Below, one piece after another: positions 35,644-45,961 of a DNA stretch of 64,000 nt. The first letter of the stretch is position 1, and each line of letters begins with the position of its first letter. This DNA is from Limnobacter sp. 130 (GTDB lineage: Bacteria; Pseudomonadota; Gammaproteobacteria; Burkholderiales; Burkholderiaceae_B): contig NZ_LR732330.1 of assembly GCF_902506325.1 (NCBI RefSeq), positions 434,001-498,000 of the forward strand, given 5' to 3'. The position numbers were made by a program, and so were the translations under genes. The notes under the pieces were generated by a model. The model searched no databases and was not told the DNA's origin. It worked only from the letters and a program-made list of their open reading frames with translations.

Positions 35644-37701
35644 ATGAACGCGAACATGAGCAACCCCCTACTCGACTTTTCCGGATTACCTCGTTTTTCG
35701 GATATCAAAACCGAGCACGTGGAACCAGCAATTGACACGCTGCTTGCGGCTGCAAAAAAACAACTGGAAACAACCGCCAGCACCGCACCAGAACAAGCCA
35801 CTTGGGAAGACACCCTTCTGCCACTGGATGTGGTCTGTGAACAGCTCAGCCGCGCTTGGGGTGTGGTGGGTCATCTGCATTCGGTGGCCGACACCGACGA
35901 ACTGCGCGCAGCCTACAATGCCTGTTTGCCAAAAACCACCGAATTCTGGACCATGGTTGGGCAGGACGAACGCCTGTATGCCATATACAAAGCCATTGAA
36001 CAAAGCGATGCAGCCAAGCTGTTCACACCGGCGCGACTGAAAGTACTGGCCAATTCCATTCGCGGCTTCAAGCTTGGCGGTGCCGAACTGCCGGCTGATC
36101 AAAAGCCGCGCTACGCCGAAATTCAAGACCGCCAGGCGGCCATTACGGCCAAGTTTTCTGAAAACGTGCTGGACGCGACCAATGCCTTTGAACTGATCGT
36201 GACCGACAAAGCCGAGTTGGCTGGCATTCCCGATTACGCAGTTCAGGCCGCTGAAGAGTTGGCGAAATCTGAGGGCAAGGAAGGCTACAAATTCACCCTT
36301 CAATTCCCCTCCTATTTTCCTGTGTTGCAGTACGCAGACAAACGCGAGTTGCGCGAAACCCTTTATGAGGCTTATGCAAAGCGCGCGTCTGAATTCGGCC
36401 CTGCGGAGCTCGACAACACGGCACTGATCCGCGAGCTGCTCCAGCTGCGCCTTGAAGAAGCCCAAATGTTGGGTTACAAGAATTTCGGTGAATTGAGCCT
36501 GGTTCCAAAAATGGCCAACACACCCGGTGAGGTTGTAAACTTCCTGCGCGAATTGGCCCTGAAGGCCAAACCATTTGCCTTGCGTGACCTTGAAGAAATC
36601 AAGGCATTTGCGAAAGCCGAGCTGGGCATGGATGAATTGCAAAGCTGGGACATGAGCTATGCATCCGAAAAACTGAAAGAAAAGAAATACGCCTTCAGTG
36701 ATCTCGAAGTGCGCCAATACTTTCAGGAAGACCGCGTGCTGGATGGTCTGTTCAAGCTGACCGAGAAGCTGTTCAGCGTGCAAATTGTGAAAGCCCAGGC
36801 GGACACCTGGCACCCCGATGTACGCTTCTTTGAAGTTCAGAAAGAAGGCAAAGCGATTGCGCACTTTTACCTGGATCCGTATGCGCGTGCCAGCAAGCGC
36901 TCAGGTGCCTGGATGGACGATGCCCGTGGCCGCAAACGCACAGACCAAGGTGTGCAAACACCTGTGGCTTACCTCACCTGCAACTACACAAAACCGGCAG
37001 CGGGCAAGCCGGCACAACTTTCGCACGACGACGTTCAAACCCTGTTTCATGAATTCGGGCATGGCATTCACCACATGCTGACCCGTGTAGACGAACTGGA
37101 TGTGGCCGGCATCAATGGCGTGGAATGGGATGCAGTGGAGCTGCCATCGCAATTCATGGAAAACTTTGCCTGGGAATGGAGTGTGGTTGAATCACTGACT
37201 GCACACGAGACCACTGGCGAGCCAATGCCCCAAGCCTTGTTCGACAAAATGGTGGCCGCCAAGAATTTCCAGAGTGGTTTGCAAACCCTGCGCCAAATCG
37301 AGTTTTCCTTGTTCGACATGCTGGTGCACACCGATTTCGACCCGCACAGCGGAACGAATATTCTGGACCTGCTGGCCCAAGTACGCAGCGAGGTGGCAGT
37401 GTTGATTCCCCCAGCCTACAACCGATTCCCCAATTCGTTCGGTCATATTTTTGCGGGTGGCTATGCCGCGGGTTACTACAGCTACAAGTGGGCTGAAGTA
37501 TTGTCGGCCGATGCATTTGCCATGTTCGAGGAAAACGGAGTGGTAAGCCCGGAGACCGGCAAGAAGTTTCTGGAAGAAATACTGTCGGTGGGTGGCAGCC
37601 GCCCGGCAGCAGAATCGTTCAAGGCCTTCCGTGGTCGCGAACCCAGTATCGACGCCCTGCTTCGCCACACTGGCATGGTTGACAACAGGCAGGCGGCGTA
37701 A
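35644..37701 (+). CDS. prlC: Oligopeptidase A (M3 family zinc metallopeptidase)
   Basis: This 685-residue cytosolic peptidase carries the zinc motif HEFGHGIHHML near residue 470, with the downstream Glu ligand in the GVEWDAVELPSQFMENFAWE region. It degrades short peptides, including cleaved signal peptides, in the cytoplasm; no signal peptide is seen. The stop overlaps the ATG of the exonuclease gene by one base (TAATG), so the two are translationally coupled. Confidence 0.96.
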   Translation: MNANMSNPLLDFSGLPRFSDIKTEHVEPAIDTLLAAAKKQLETTASTAPEQATWEDTLLPLDVVCEQLSRAWGVVGHLHSVADTDELRAAYNACLPKTTEFWTMVGQDERLYAIYKAIEQSDAAKLFTPARLKVLANSIRGFKLGGAELPADQKPRYAEIQDRQAAITAKFSENVLDATNAFELIVTDKAELAGIPDYAVQAAEELAKSEGKEGYKFTLQFPSYFPVLQYADKRELRETLYEAYAKRASEFGPAELDNTALIRELLQLRLEEAQMLGYKNFGELSLVPKMANTPGEVVNFLRELALKAKPFALRDLEEIKAFAKAELGMDELQSWDMSYASEKLKEKKYAFSDLEVRQYFQEDRVLDGLFKLTEKLFSVQIVKAQADTWHPDVRFFEVQKEGKAIAHFYLDPYARASKRSGAWMDDARGRKRTDQGVQTPVAYLTCNYTKPAAGKPAQLSHDDVQTLFHEFGHGIHHMLTRVDELDVAGINGVEWDAVELPSQFMENFAWEWSVVESLTAHETTGEPMPQALFDKMVAAKNFQSGLQTLRQIEFSLFDMLVHTDFDPHSGTNILDLLAQVRSEVAVLIPPAYNRFPNSFGHIFAGGYAAGYYSYKWAEVLSADAFAMFEENGVVSPETGKKFLEEILSVGGSRPAAESFKAFRGREPSIDALLRHTGMVDNRQAA

Positions 37702-38489
37702 TGGCCAACATTCAACTTGCAACCTGGAATGTGAATTCGCTGAAGGTGCGTTTGCCGCACCTCTTGCAGTGGCTTGAAAGCAACCCGGTTGACTTGCTGG
37801 GCCTTCAAGAGTTGAAACTGACTGACGAGAACTTTCCAGTGGCCGAGCTTCAAGCCGCTGGATACGGTGCCGTATTTGCAGGTCAAAAAACCTACAACGG
37901 CGTGGCCATTCTGTACAAAAAAGCCACCATGCCTGAGCCTGCAGATGTGCAGGTGAACTTGCCCAGCTTTCCGGATGAACAAAAGCGGGTCATTGCAGCC
38001 ACATTCGGTGAATTGCGCTTTATCAGCGCCTATGTGGTCAATGGCTCAGAAGTGGGCTCGGACAAGTTCGAGTACAAAAAAGCCTGGCTGGATGCCTTGC
38101 TGAAAGACTGCAAAGGCTGGCTTGCTCAATATCCAAAGCTGGCCTTGGTGGGCGATTACAACATTGCCCCCGACGACCGCGATGTGCACGACCCCAAGGC
38201 TTGGGCCGGGCAAGTGTTGTGCTCAGACGATGAACGCAGTCGCTTCAACACGCTTCTGGGTATGGGTTTGGTCGACAGTTTTCGCCTGTTTGAGCAACCC
38301 GAGAAAACCTTCTCGTGGTGGGATTACCGCATGCTGGGTTTTCAGAAAAACAAAGGCTTGAGAATTGACCATGTTTTACTTTCCAAGCCACTTGCCGAGA
38401 ATTGCACAGCCAGCGTGATTGACCGTGCCCCCCGCAAATGGGAAAAGCCTTCCGACCACGCCCCCGCAATTGCAACCTTGAATATTTGA
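37701..38489 (+). CDS. xth: Exodeoxyribonuclease III (AP endonuclease)
   Basis: This 262-residue EEP-fold nuclease begins MANIQLATWNVNSLKVRLPH, has the metal-binding Glu in LLGLQELKL, then GDYNIAPDDRDVHDPKAW and the C-terminal SDHAPAIATL. It cleaves DNA at abasic sites and degrades 3' ends in base excision repair. It is coupled to prlC. A GC-rich hairpin without a T-run (38501-38518) follows. Confidence 0.95.
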   Translation: MANIQLATWNVNSLKVRLPHLLQWLESNPVDLLGLQELKLTDENFPVAELQAAGYGAVFAGQKTYNGVAILYKKATMPEPADVQVNLPSFPDEQKRVIAATFGELRFISAYVVNGSEVGSDKFEYKKAWLDALLKDCKGWLAQYPKLALVGDYNIAPDDRDVHDPKAWAGQVLCSDDERSRFNTLLGMGLVDSFRLFEQPEKTFSWWDYRMLGFQKNKGLRIDHVLLSKPLAENCTASVIDRAPRKWEKPSDHAPAIATLNI

Positions 38490-38648
38490 TTGACAAGCCC
38501 CCCCCTTCCAAAAGGGGGAATGCTTGAACCCAACAACCGTACTTTAGACACTGATAGCAGGCGATTTACCCCTCTAATTAGGCAATTAGTCTGGGGTAAG
38601 CGATGCGATGATCGAGGCTGTTCATCACCCTCCCAATCGCTCCGAATC

Positions 38649-40718
38649 ATGAACCTAAAGACTCTGCCCCTTTCCAAACAGATCAGCTTTACCAGCGCCG
38701 CCTTGGTGGCCTTGATTGTATTGAGTCTGGTCGGCATTACTGCTGCTTACACTTTCAATGCCGCCACTGCGCGCACCGAGCGTGCCGTTTCAACTCAGGC
38801 TGAAGGTTTGCGACAAACAATGGAAATTGCCTACAAGCTGTCAGAAGGCTCTGTGACGCAACTTGCTGAATTGTTTGAGGTTGAGTTCAAAGGTGAGTTA
38901 CTGGTTGATCCAGAACAGCCAATTTCAATTACCCCTGAAATTGACGGCCCCATGGTTACCCTGGATTCTACTTTCATCACCGGCAACTACGGTGTGGTCG
39001 ATAACTTTACAAAAATGACCGGTGGCATTGCCACGGTGTTTGTTCGCACGGGCGACGACTACCTGCGAATTTCCACGAGTTTGAAGAAAGAAAATGGCGA
39101 CCGTGCCGTGGGCACCAAGCTGGATCGCAGCCACCCAAGCTACGCCAAGGTGATTAAAGGCGAAACCTATGTGGGTGAAGCCCTGCTGTTCGGCAAGCGA
39201 TACATGTCCAAGTACCTGCCGATTAAAAGCACCAACGGTCAACATGATTTGGTGCTGTACATTGGTTTTGACATGACCAATCTGTTTGCCGATGTTCAGA
39301 ATGCCGTGTTGAGCACGCGCATTGGCGAAACTGGCATTCCTTACGTGCTTTACACCACCGGCGCCAATGCAGGCAAAGTAATGATTCACTCGCAACTCAA
39401 AGGCGATGAATTCAAGGAATTGGCAGCCAAAGAATCAGATTTGACGGGCTTGCTCGACAAGATGAGCAAGGAAGACAAAGGTATTACACAAGTCAGTTGG
39501 AACGATCCGAAATCAGGTGAAAGCCGCACAGAGTTTGTTGCATTCACCAAGGTTCCCCAGTGGGGCGGTGCAGCCATTGTTGCACCCGCGCTTACCTCTG
39601 AAATGTTTAGCACCATTTACGCCATGTCGTCGATGATGGTTGTGATGGGCCTGATCGCCTCTGCAATAATTGCTTTGGCCCTGTTTTGGGTAACCAACCG
39701 CTTGACTGCTTCTACCAAAGTACTGACTGCCTTGGCCTTGAAGTTGGGCAATGGCGATATGACCGCACGTGCTGCCGACGATGTGACCAATGGCAGCGTG
39801 TCCACGAAAAACGAAATCAGCCTGCTGGCTCGCAGCATGAATCGCATGGCTGAAAGCATGGAACAGGCGCTGGGCGCGGTAAAACGCAGCACAGATCAAG
39901 TTCAGTTTGCTTCTGAAGATCTGGTTCAAACCAGCGAAGAATTGAGCAAGGGTGCCGCATCGGGCAGCGATGCCGCCTCGGGTATGGCTGCTGCAGTTGA
40001 AGAAATGTCTTCTTCCATCTCCAGCGTGGGTGAGTCTGCAACCGAAGCCAAAGACGTGAGCAACAAGGCTCGCCAGTTGGCTGATGATGGTCTGGGTGCG
40101 ATCAATTCAGCCACCCAGCAAATGCACAAGATTTCCGAGAACGTTCAGGGAACTGCCAGTGTGATTCAACAACTGGGTGAACAGTCTCGCGAGATTTCTG
40201 AAATTGCGCTGATTATCAAGGGCATTGCAGAGCAAACCAACCTGCTGGCCTTGAATGCCGCCATTGAAGCCGCACGTGCCGGCGAACAAGGTCGAGGTTT
40301 CTCTGTTGTGGCCGATGAGGTGCGCAAGCTTGCTGAACGCACTCGCAAATCTACCGACGATATTCACGGCATGATTGAAGCCATTCAAAACAGCTCAGGC
40401 GTGGCCGTGAACAACATGGACATGGCTGTAGAAAGCGTGAAAAAAGGCGTGGAACTTGTGGACCGTGCAGGCCAGGCGATGAATCAAATTACGGCAGACT
40501 CTTCTGCGGTAGCGCATTCAGTTGAAAATATTCATGCTGCCTTGCTGGAGCAAAACCAGGCCTCGGAAAGCATCGGCCAGCAAGTGGAAGTGGTAGCCCA
40601 GTTGTCCGAAGGCAACCTGGACATGGCACGCCGCGCGGCCAATGCTGTTTCAGGCCTGAAGGGTGTGGCCACCGATCTGTCCAATATTCTGAAAAAGTTT
40701 CAGGTTAAAAACATGTAA
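38649..40718 (+). CDS. Methyl-accepting chemotaxis protein with Cache sensor
   Basis: I start at ATG 38649 (689 residues) because the upstream 53 codons look like leader DNA. A membrane helix at about 13-35 precedes a periplasmic Cache3-Cache2-type sensor (40-320, including [20 protein letters not shown] and [20 protein letters not shown]). A second helix (about 325-350), a HAMP region and a long coiled-coil signalling domain follow, with the hairpin tip [20 protein letters not shown]. The C-terminus ends QVKNM, without a CheR-docking NWETF-type pentapeptide. The ligand is unknown; such domains often sense small acids. No che genes are nearby. Confidence 0.93.
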   Translation: MNLKTLPLSKQISFTSAALVALIVLSLVGITAAYTFNAATARTERAVSTQAEGLRQTMEIAYKLSEGSVTQLAELFEVEFKGELLVDPEQPISITPEIDGPMVTLDSTFITGNYGVVDNFTKMTGGIATVFVRTGDDYLRISTSLKKENGDRAVGTKLDRSHPSYAKVIKGETYVGEALLFGKRYMSKYLPIKSTNGQHDLVLYIGFDMTNLFADVQNAVLSTRIGETGIPYVLYTTGANAGKVMIHSQLKGDEFKELAAKESDLTGLLDKMSKEDKGITQVSWNDPKSGESRTEFVAFTKVPQWGGAAIVAPALTSEMFSTIYAMSSMMVVMGLIASAIIALALFWVTNRLTASTKVLTALALKLGNGDMTARAADDVTNGSVSTKNEISLLARSMNRMAESMEQALGAVKRSTDQVQFASEDLVQTSEELSKGAASGSDAASGMAAAVEEMSSSISSVGESATEAKDVSNKARQLADDGLGAINSATQQMHKISENVQGTASVIQQLGEQSREISEIALIIKGIAEQTNLLALNAAIEAARAGEQGRGFSVVADEVRKLAERTRKSTDDIHGMIEAIQNSSGVAVNNMDMAVESVKKGVELVDRAGQAMNQITADSSAVAHSVENIHAALLEQNQASESIGQQVEVVAQLSEGNLDMARRAANAVSGLKGVATDLSNILKKFQVKNM

Positions 40719-40736
40719 TTTCACACCACCCGGTGT

Positions 40737-40772
40737 AACAAAAAAGCCTCTGCATGCAGAGGCTTTTTTGTT
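40737..40772. terminator. Bidirectional terminator between the chemoreceptor gene and ntrC
   Basis: A perfect inverted repeat of 36 bp with the core GCCTCTGCATGCAGAGGC (40746-40763) is bounded by A6 and T6. It gives a strong hairpin with a T-run in both directions, between convergent genes. Confidence 0.9.
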
Positions 40773-40788
40773 GGTGGGGCTGAACCAA

Positions 40789-42372
40789 TCAATCGATGTC
40801 TTTTACATCAATATTCAGATCCTGAATTTTACGGGTAATGGTGTTGCGCCCTATTCCCAAACGCTGAGCGGCTTCAATTCGTTTGCCGTGTGTTGCCTTC
40901 AAAGCAGCTTGAATCATGGTGGTTTCAAACTGGGCAGTTAAGGCATCCATCACATCGGGTTGGCCGCGTTCCAATGCCTTTTCAGCCTCGATGAACAGCA
41001 ATTCAAGCCAACTGACACTGCCAACCGGCACCGGTGAATTCGAAAATGAATCCACCACGCCAGAATCAACGGGATACTTGCCGGCAGACATGCCCGAGTT
41101 CAGCGGCAATGCCTGTGCATCTGTTGCAGGCAAGACAGGACTGCCCTCGGCACGCCAAAAGCTGGGGCTTGTAGAGGAGTTCTCCGCCATTTTATCCGGC
41201 GCTTTAGCACCTTCGTTCTGGAAGGCATTGAGCTCAGGAGGCAAATCACGCGCCTCGACCAATTGGGCAGGTGCCATTACAGTGATCCAGCGGCACACGT
41301 TTTCCAGTTGGCGCACATTGCCCGGAAACGGGAATTCGCCGATGATTCGAATGGCTGAATCGGACAGGCGTTTGGTTTCAGTACCCAGTTCGCGTGCCGA
41401 CACATTGAGAAAGTGTTTGGCGAGAATGGGAATGTCTTCCTGCCGCTCGCGAAGCGGTGGCAATCGAAGACGAATCACATTCAAACGGTGATATAAATCC
41501 TCGCGGAACATGCCAAGCTTCACACGTTCATCCAGATTCTGGTGTGTGGCTGCAATCACCCGCACATTGGCCTTGATCGGTTGCTGGCCGCCCACACGGT
41601 AAAAATGCCCGTCAGACAACACACGGAGCAAACGGGTTTGCAGTTCAGCGGGCATGTCGCCAATTTCATCCAGAAACAGCGTGCCGCCCTCGGCCTGCTC
41701 AAACCTGCCCTGCCGTTGAGCCTGCGCACCCGTGAAGGAACCACGCTCGTGACCAAACAATTCCGATTCAAGCAGGTCTTTGGGAATGGCCGCCGTATTC
41801 AAGGCAATAAACGGCTTCACTGCGCGCGGACTGTGGCGGTGCAAGGCACGGGCCACCAATTCCTTGCCTGCGCCGCTCTCGCCCGTAATCAATACGGTGA
41901 CGTTGGACTGCGACAAACGGCCGATGGCGCGAAAAACGTCTTGCATGGCGGGCGCCTGACCCAATATTTCAGGGGCTGCCGAATCAGCTTCTTCAACAAA
42001 CTCTTCCGTTTGCGATTCGCGCACTGCGCGCAGAATCAATTCAACCGCTTTTTCTATGTCGAATGGCTTGGGAAGGTATTCAAATGCGCCACCCTGAAAG
42101 GCAGACACCGCACTGTCCAAATCAGAATAAGCCGTCATGATGATGACCGGCAAATCAGGCTGAAGCTCGCGAACCTTGGACAGTAGCGTAAGCCCGCTTT
42201 GCCCTGGCATGCGAATATCTGACACCAATACCTGTGGTACCTCAGTTTCCAGTCGTTCTAAAACCTCGGCTGCGGACGAAAAAATTTCGCAAGGAATTCC
42301 TTCGCGGGAAATTGCTTTTTGCAACACCCATCGAATGGAGTGGTCATCATCAACAACCCAAATTGGACGCAT
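40789..42372 (-). CDS. ntrC: Nitrogen regulation response regulator NtrC (sigma-54 activator)
   Basis: From ATG 42372 (AAGGAA upstream; TTG 42390 is the alternative) the protein has 527 residues. It has a receiver with Asp in [13 protein letters not shown], an AAA+ domain with Walker [15 protein letters not shown] and [13 protein letters not shown], and a Fis-type helix-turn-helix at the end ([20 protein letters not shown]). It activates sigma-54 promoters such as that of glnA when phosphorylated by NtrB. The sigma-54 contact loop reads GSFTGA instead of the usual GAFTGA. A Ser/Pro-rich insertion of about 60 residues sits before the Fis domain. Confidence 0.97.
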   Translation of the reverse strand: MRPIWVVDDDHSIRWVLQKAISREGIPCEIFSSAAEVLERLETEVPQVLVSDIRMPGQSGLTLLSKVRELQPDLPVIIMTAYSDLDSAVSAFQGGAFEYLPKPFDIEKAVELILRAVRESQTEEFVEEADSAAPEILGQAPAMQDVFRAIGRLSQSNVTVLITGESGAGKELVARALHRHSPRAVKPFIALNTAAIPKDLLESELFGHERGSFTGAQAQRQGRFEQAEGGTLFLDEIGDMPAELQTRLLRVLSDGHFYRVGGQQPIKANVRVIAATHQNLDERVKLGMFREDLYHRLNVIRLRLPPLRERQEDIPILAKHFLNVSARELGTETKRLSDSAIRIIGEFPFPGNVRQLENVCRWITVMAPAQLVEARDLPPELNAFQNEGAKAPDKMAENSSTSPSFWRAEGSPVLPATDAQALPLNSGMSAGKYPVDSGVVDSFSNSPVPVGSVSWLELLFIEAEKALERGQPDVMDALTAQFETTMIQAALKATHGKRIEAAQRLGIGRNTITRKIQDLNIDVKDID

Positions 42373-42395
42373 TAATTGTGGTTCCTTCAAACCGC

Positions 42396-43472
42396 TCAGT
42401 TGGTAGCGTGATCAAACTGCAGCGGCAATGTGACTTTAAAAAGTGTTCTTCCCGGTGTGGAGCTGCATTCAATAATGCCTTCGTGTTGTTGCACGAATGT
42501 TTGAGCCAACGTTAAGCCCAAACCACTGCCGCCCTCACGCCCGGAAACCAGCGGGAAAAAAATTCTTTCCATGATTTCAGCAGGTATGCCGGGTCCGTTG
42601 TCGATCACTTGCAAGTCTAATGCCAGCCTGTGTTGTTTGCGGTTTAAGGTTACCCTACGCACCACTCTGGTGCATAGAGTTATTTGTGCGGTGCTTTCTG
42701 CGATTTGTGGTGCCAAAGCTTGTGCAGCGTTGCGCACTATATTCAGGATTGCCTGAATAAGCTGCTCCAGGTCGCCCAAAAACTCGGGGATGGAAATGTC
42801 GTAGTCACGAACGAATTTCAAACCTTTTGGATGCTCAGCCAAAATCACAGAACGGACGCGCTCGCACACCTCGTGAATATTCATCATAGAGACAATGTGA
42901 GGTTTGCGGTGCGGGGCCAGCAGACGATCAACCAGGGTTTGCAGGCGATCTGATTCCTTGATCACCACCTGCGTGTACTCTTTTAGCTCGGGTGAAGGCA
43001 GCTCAATTTCAAGCAACTGCGCAGCGCCGCGAATACCACCCAAAGGATTCTTGATTTCATGGGCCAGGTTGCGAATCAGCTCTTTGTTCGCAAGCGACTG
43101 GTCCATCATTCTGGCTTCGCGATCTACTTTGAGCTGCTGTTCAATTTCACGCAGCTCGATCACGGTGACGCCGTTGGCACCATCGGGACATGAAAGAGTC
43201 ACGTGCACATGCTCTGAGGTACCGCTTGGGCGAATCAGTTCAAACACCTGCCGCTTGACACCAAAGGGATCTGCCAGGGATTTGTTGAGAAACTCCCGAA
43301 ACGCATTGGCCTCGACGAACCACGCGGCCAGTGACTGCCCATCCAGGCTTCGCCGTGACACTTCAAGCAAAGTTTCGGCAGACAGATTGGCGTACAACAC
43401 CACGCCTTCCGGGTTACTTACCACCACCGCAGTGGCCAACAATTCAATGCCTTGAAACCGTTCTTTTTTCAC
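42396..43472 (-). CDS. glnL: Nitrogen regulation sensor histidine kinase NtrB
   Basis: This soluble kinase has a PAS domain (ELLATAVVVSNPEGVVLYAN region), a phosphoacceptor His in RNLAHEIKNPLGGIRGAAQL, and an ATPase with NIVRNAAQAL, DNGPGIPAE and GSGLGLTLAQTF. It phosphorylates NtrC under nitrogen limitation and is controlled by PII. GTG 43472 has GAGGA just upstream and is preferred; TTG 43502 would add ten residues but has no ribosome binding site. The stop is 23 bp from the ntrC start. It lies downstream of glnA and the DUF4124 gene. Confidence 0.96.
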   Translation of the reverse strand: MKKERFQGIELLATAVVVSNPEGVVLYANLSAETLLEVSRRSLDGQSLAAWFVEANAFREFLNKSLADPFGVKRQVFELIRPSGTSEHVHVTLSCPDGANGVTVIELREIEQQLKVDREARMMDQSLANKELIRNLAHEIKNPLGGIRGAAQLLEIELPSPELKEYTQVVIKESDRLQTLVDRLLAPHRKPHIVSMMNIHEVCERVRSVILAEHPKGLKFVRDYDISIPEFLGDLEQLIQAILNIVRNAAQALAPQIAESTAQITLCTRVVRRVTLNRKQHRLALDLQVIDNGPGIPAEIMERIFFPLVSGREGGSGLGLTLAQTFVQQHEGIIECSSTPGRTLFKVTLPLQFDHATN

Positions 43473-43507
43473 TTCGTCCTCGGGTGACCCGGCGGCATTC
43501 AAAACAG

Positions 43508-44035
43508 CTATTTTGAAAGACGGATCAATTCTGTTTTAAGAATTTCAATATTGTCATTGGTCACCATGATTTCCTGCTCAAGTCGTGAAACACGGTCCAA
43601 ATATTTTTGGTAATTTTTCTCACTGCCCAAGCGATCAGGCTGACCGTTTTTGTATTCGTCTTGCAAAGACTTCAACTTGCTTTCTTCAATGCGCAACTCT
43701 TCTTGCATAATTTTCATCCGATCGTCTTTCGCATTGAAATCGGCGGCTGAACGGTTGTCGTAAGCAGCCGTGGCTCGCCTTCCAGAACCACCTGTGGAGG
43801 AAGGCCCAGACATTCCGTTGCTTTTTGACGCTGAACGGGGAGAAGGCACCACAGTAATCGGATTCAGGTTCAACGGCACACAGCCGTCACCACCATCCGA
43901 GTTTTGATAGGTTCGAACACCGTCTGCGCCTGTACACACAAACATCTCGGTGCCTTTGGCTTGCGCCTTGGGTACAACAAAAACCCCCAGCACCAAGGCA
44001 AAAAATAAATGTTGGATGACGCTCGACTTCACCAT
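43508..44035 (-). CDS. DUF4124 domain protein, secreted, coiled-coil tail
   Basis: This 175-residue protein has a signal peptide (about 1-26, cleavage after PKAQA), a short DUF4124 domain with a cysteine pair (FVCTGADGVRTYQNSDGGDG and C at about 52), a Ser-rich linker (about 60-90) and a charged C-terminal helix likely to form a coiled coil (about 100-170). Its function is unknown. A gene of this kind between glnA and ntrB is a common betaproteobacterial arrangement. It is likely periplasmic. Confidence 0.85.
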   Translation of the reverse strand: MVKSSVIQHLFFALVLGVFVVPKAQAKGTEMFVCTGADGVRTYQNSDGGDGCVPLNLNPITVVPSPRSASKSNGMSGPSSTGGSGRRATAAYDNRSAADFNAKDDRMKIMQEELRIEESKLKSLQDEYKNGQPDRLGSEKNYQKYLDRVSRLEQEIMVTNDNIEILKTELIRLSK

Positions 44036-44158
44036 GGTTGCATCTCTAAAAAATTCCGGACGACTTTCATGATACTCGATCCCCTTCGGAAGCCCCTCCC
44101 CATTGAAGGCGAGTGCTGATACCAGACGGGGGAAGACCTTTACAAACTGTTCAAAACA

Positions 44159-44184
44159 AAAATGGCCCTTTGCAGGGCCATTTT
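44159..44184 (-). terminator. Intrinsic terminator of glnA
   Basis: AATGGCCCT (44161-44169) and AGGGCCATT (44174-44182) form a perfect stem with a 4-nt loop, extended by A/T pairs. On the minus strand a T-run follows. It lies 29 bp past the glnA stop and would separate glnA from ntrBC, leaving read-through or a second promoter for the latter. Confidence 0.85.
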
Positions 44185-44212
44185 CACATCGGACTAATGC
44201 GTACAGTCTGAA

Positions 44213-45625
44213 TTACAGGCCGTAGTACATGTCATATTCAGCTGGGTGTGGGCTCATGCGCAAGCGCTGAACTTCTTCCATTTTCAAGGCAATGTATGAA
44301 TCAATCATTTCCTTGCTGAACACGCCACCACGAGTCAGGAACTCGTGGTCAGCCTGCAGGGCTTCCAATGCCTGTTCCAGGCTGGAACACACGGTTGGTA
44401 CCAATGCGTCTTCTTCTGGAGGCAAGTCATACAGGTTTTTGGTTGAGGCTTCACCGGGGTGAATCTTGTTCTGAATGCCGTCCAGACCAGCCATCAACAA
44501 GGCAGAAAACGCCAGGTATGGGTTGGCCATTGGATCCGGGAAGCGCGCTTCAATGCGGCGACCCTTGGGGTTGGCAACGTGCGGAATGCGGATAGAAGCA
44601 GAACGGTTCTTGGCAGAGTAAGCCAGTTTTACCGGCGCTTCGTAATGAGGCACCAAACGCTTGTACGAGTTTGTAGATGGGTTGGTGATCGCGTTCAGGG
44701 CACGTGCGTGCTTGATGATACCGCCGATGTAATACAGGGCGAAATCAGACAAACCTGCGTAACCGTTACCAGCAAACAGGTTCACGCCGTCTTTCCAGAT
44801 CGACTGGTGAACGTGCATACCGGAACCGTTGTCGCCCCACATTGGCTTGGGCATGAATGTGGCTGTTTTGCCATAGCTGGCGGCCACGTTCCATACGGTG
44901 TACTTCAAAATTTGAGTCCAGTCAGCGCGCTTGGTCAGCGTAGAGAACATGGTGCCGATTTCGTTCTGGCCTGCGCCAGCCACTTCGTGGTGGTGCACTT
45001 CAACGGGTACGCCTTGCTGTTCCAGCAACAGACACATTTCCGAACGAATGTCCTGGAAAGAATCAGTTGGGGACACAGGGAAATAGCCGCCTTTTACTGT
45101 TGGGCGATGACCCAGGTTACCGTGTTCGTAATCGATGCTGGTAGACCATGCAGCTTCTTCTGATTTGATCTTGAAGAAACAGCCAGACATTTCATCACCC
45201 CAGGTGATGCTGTCGAAAATAAAGAATTCGGGTTCTGGACCGAAGTAGGCAGTGTCGCCCAGGCCAGAGGACTTCAGGTAAGCTTCAGCACGGCGCGCGA
45301 TGGAGCGTGGGTCGCGGTCGTAACCCTTGCCATCGGTTGGCTCGATTACATCGCAAGTCAAAATCAGTGTGGGCTCTTCGCGGAACGGGTCCATGCGAGC
45401 AGTGTCAGCATCGGGCACCAATAGCATGTCAGAGGCTTCAATGCCTTTCCAGCCAGCGATGGAAGAGCCATCGAATGCATGGCCAGACTCGAACTTGTCT
45501 TCGTCAAACATCTTAACTGGCACAGACACGTGCTGTTCTTTGCCTTTGGTGTCGGTGAAGCGGAAGTCAATAAACTTCACTTCGTTTTCCGCAACCATCT
45601 TCATTACATCTTGGGCGGTCGCCAT
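44213..45625 (-). CDS. glnA: Glutamine synthetase type I
   Basis: From ATG 45625 (CAGGAGA ribosome binding site) the protein has 470 residues, matching the dodecameric GSI-beta type. Signatures include [36 protein letters not shown] and the adenylylation-site motif [10 protein letters not shown]. It makes glutamine from glutamate and ammonia. Upstream the frame is open to 45772, but the sigma-54 promoter is at 45768-45783, so that part is leader. Expression should depend on NtrC and sigma-54, and activity on adenylylation. Confidence 0.99.
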   Translation of the reverse strand: MATAQDVMKMVAENEVKFIDFRFTDTKGKEQHVSVPVKMFDEDKFESGHAFDGSSIAGWKGIEASDMLLVPDADTARMDPFREEPTLILTCDVIEPTDGKGYDRDPRSIARRAEAYLKSSGLGDTAYFGPEPEFFIFDSITWGDEMSGCFFKIKSEEAAWSTSIDYEHGNLGHRPTVKGGYFPVSPTDSFQDIRSEMCLLLEQQGVPVEVHHHEVAGAGQNEIGTMFSTLTKRADWTQILKYTVWNVAASYGKTATFMPKPMWGDNGSGMHVHQSIWKDGVNLFAGNGYAGLSDFALYYIGGIIKHARALNAITNPSTNSYKRLVPHYEAPVKLAYSAKNRSASIRIPHVANPKGRRIEARFPDPMANPYLAFSALLMAGLDGIQNKIHPGEASTKNLYDLPPEEDALVPTVCSSLEQALEALQADHEFLTRGGVFSKEMIDSYIALKMEEVQRLRMSPHPAEYDMYYGL

Positions 45626-45767
45626 TGAAAATCTCCTGGTACGTGAGGTGGATAGTGATCTAAAAAAATTCTGGGTTGAACTCTTTGATTTAAGCGAAAC
45701 AATAGCACGTTCGATACAGCTATATATGACGCTCAGCACGAATTCAATCTTCAACGTGGAGGGGTAA

Positions 45768-45783
45768 AGCAAAGTTCATACCA
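45768..45783 (-). promoter_or_regulatory. Sigma-54 promoter of glnA
   Basis: On the minus strand TGGTATG-AACT-TTGCT (45783-45768) matches the consensus TGGYRYR-N4-TTGCW fully, with 10 bp between the GG and GC. The start of transcription should be near 45757, leaving a leader of about 130 nt before ATG 45625. NtrC sites lie 60-115 bp upstream. Confidence 0.9.
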
Positions 45784-45843
45784 AGTCGCAGGCAACACCA
45801 AATCAAGGCTTCACGCAGGTCACTTTGAATCAACCCAATCTGA

Positions 45844-45882
45844 TTTGCACCATTACAGTGCAAAACGCACCACAACGGTGCA
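45844..45882. promoter_or_regulatory. Two NtrC binding sites upstream of glnA
   Basis: Site 1 is TTTGCAC-N7-GTGCAAA (45844-45864), a perfect inverted repeat containing the NtrC pattern TGCAC...GTGCA. Site 2 is GCACC-N5-GGTGC (45867-45881), with a flanking A. Their centres are about 20 bp apart, two helical turns, the cooperative arrangement of the E. coli glnA enhancer. The nearer centre is about 70 bp upstream of the -24 element. Confidence 0.88.
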
Positions 45883-45892
45883 AATTAGTATT

Positions 45893-45921
45893 TTGTCTAA
45901 TCGATCGCATGCTTGTATTAC
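45893..45921 (+). promoter_or_regulatory. Predicted sigma-70 promoter of the rhodanese gene
   Basis: TTGTCT (45893-45898) and TATTAC (45916-45921) are 17 bp apart. The NtrC sites end 11 bp upstream of the -35, so NtrC could also influence this divergent promoter. Confidence 0.45.
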
Positions 45922-45961
45922 AATACACTCATTGATAATGCCATTTGCGAACAACATCTTG

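Noticed and set aside
35686-36864. 392-codon minus-strand open frame within prlC
   Set aside because: It is antisense to a well-conserved M3 peptidase and has no recognisable motif.
38490-38648. Sigma-28 type promoter for the chemoreceptor gene
   Set aside because: TTTAGA and GGCGATTT occur, but the spacing and both boxes fit the consensus poorly. The GC-rich hairpin at 38501-38518 has no T-run, so I did not call a terminator.
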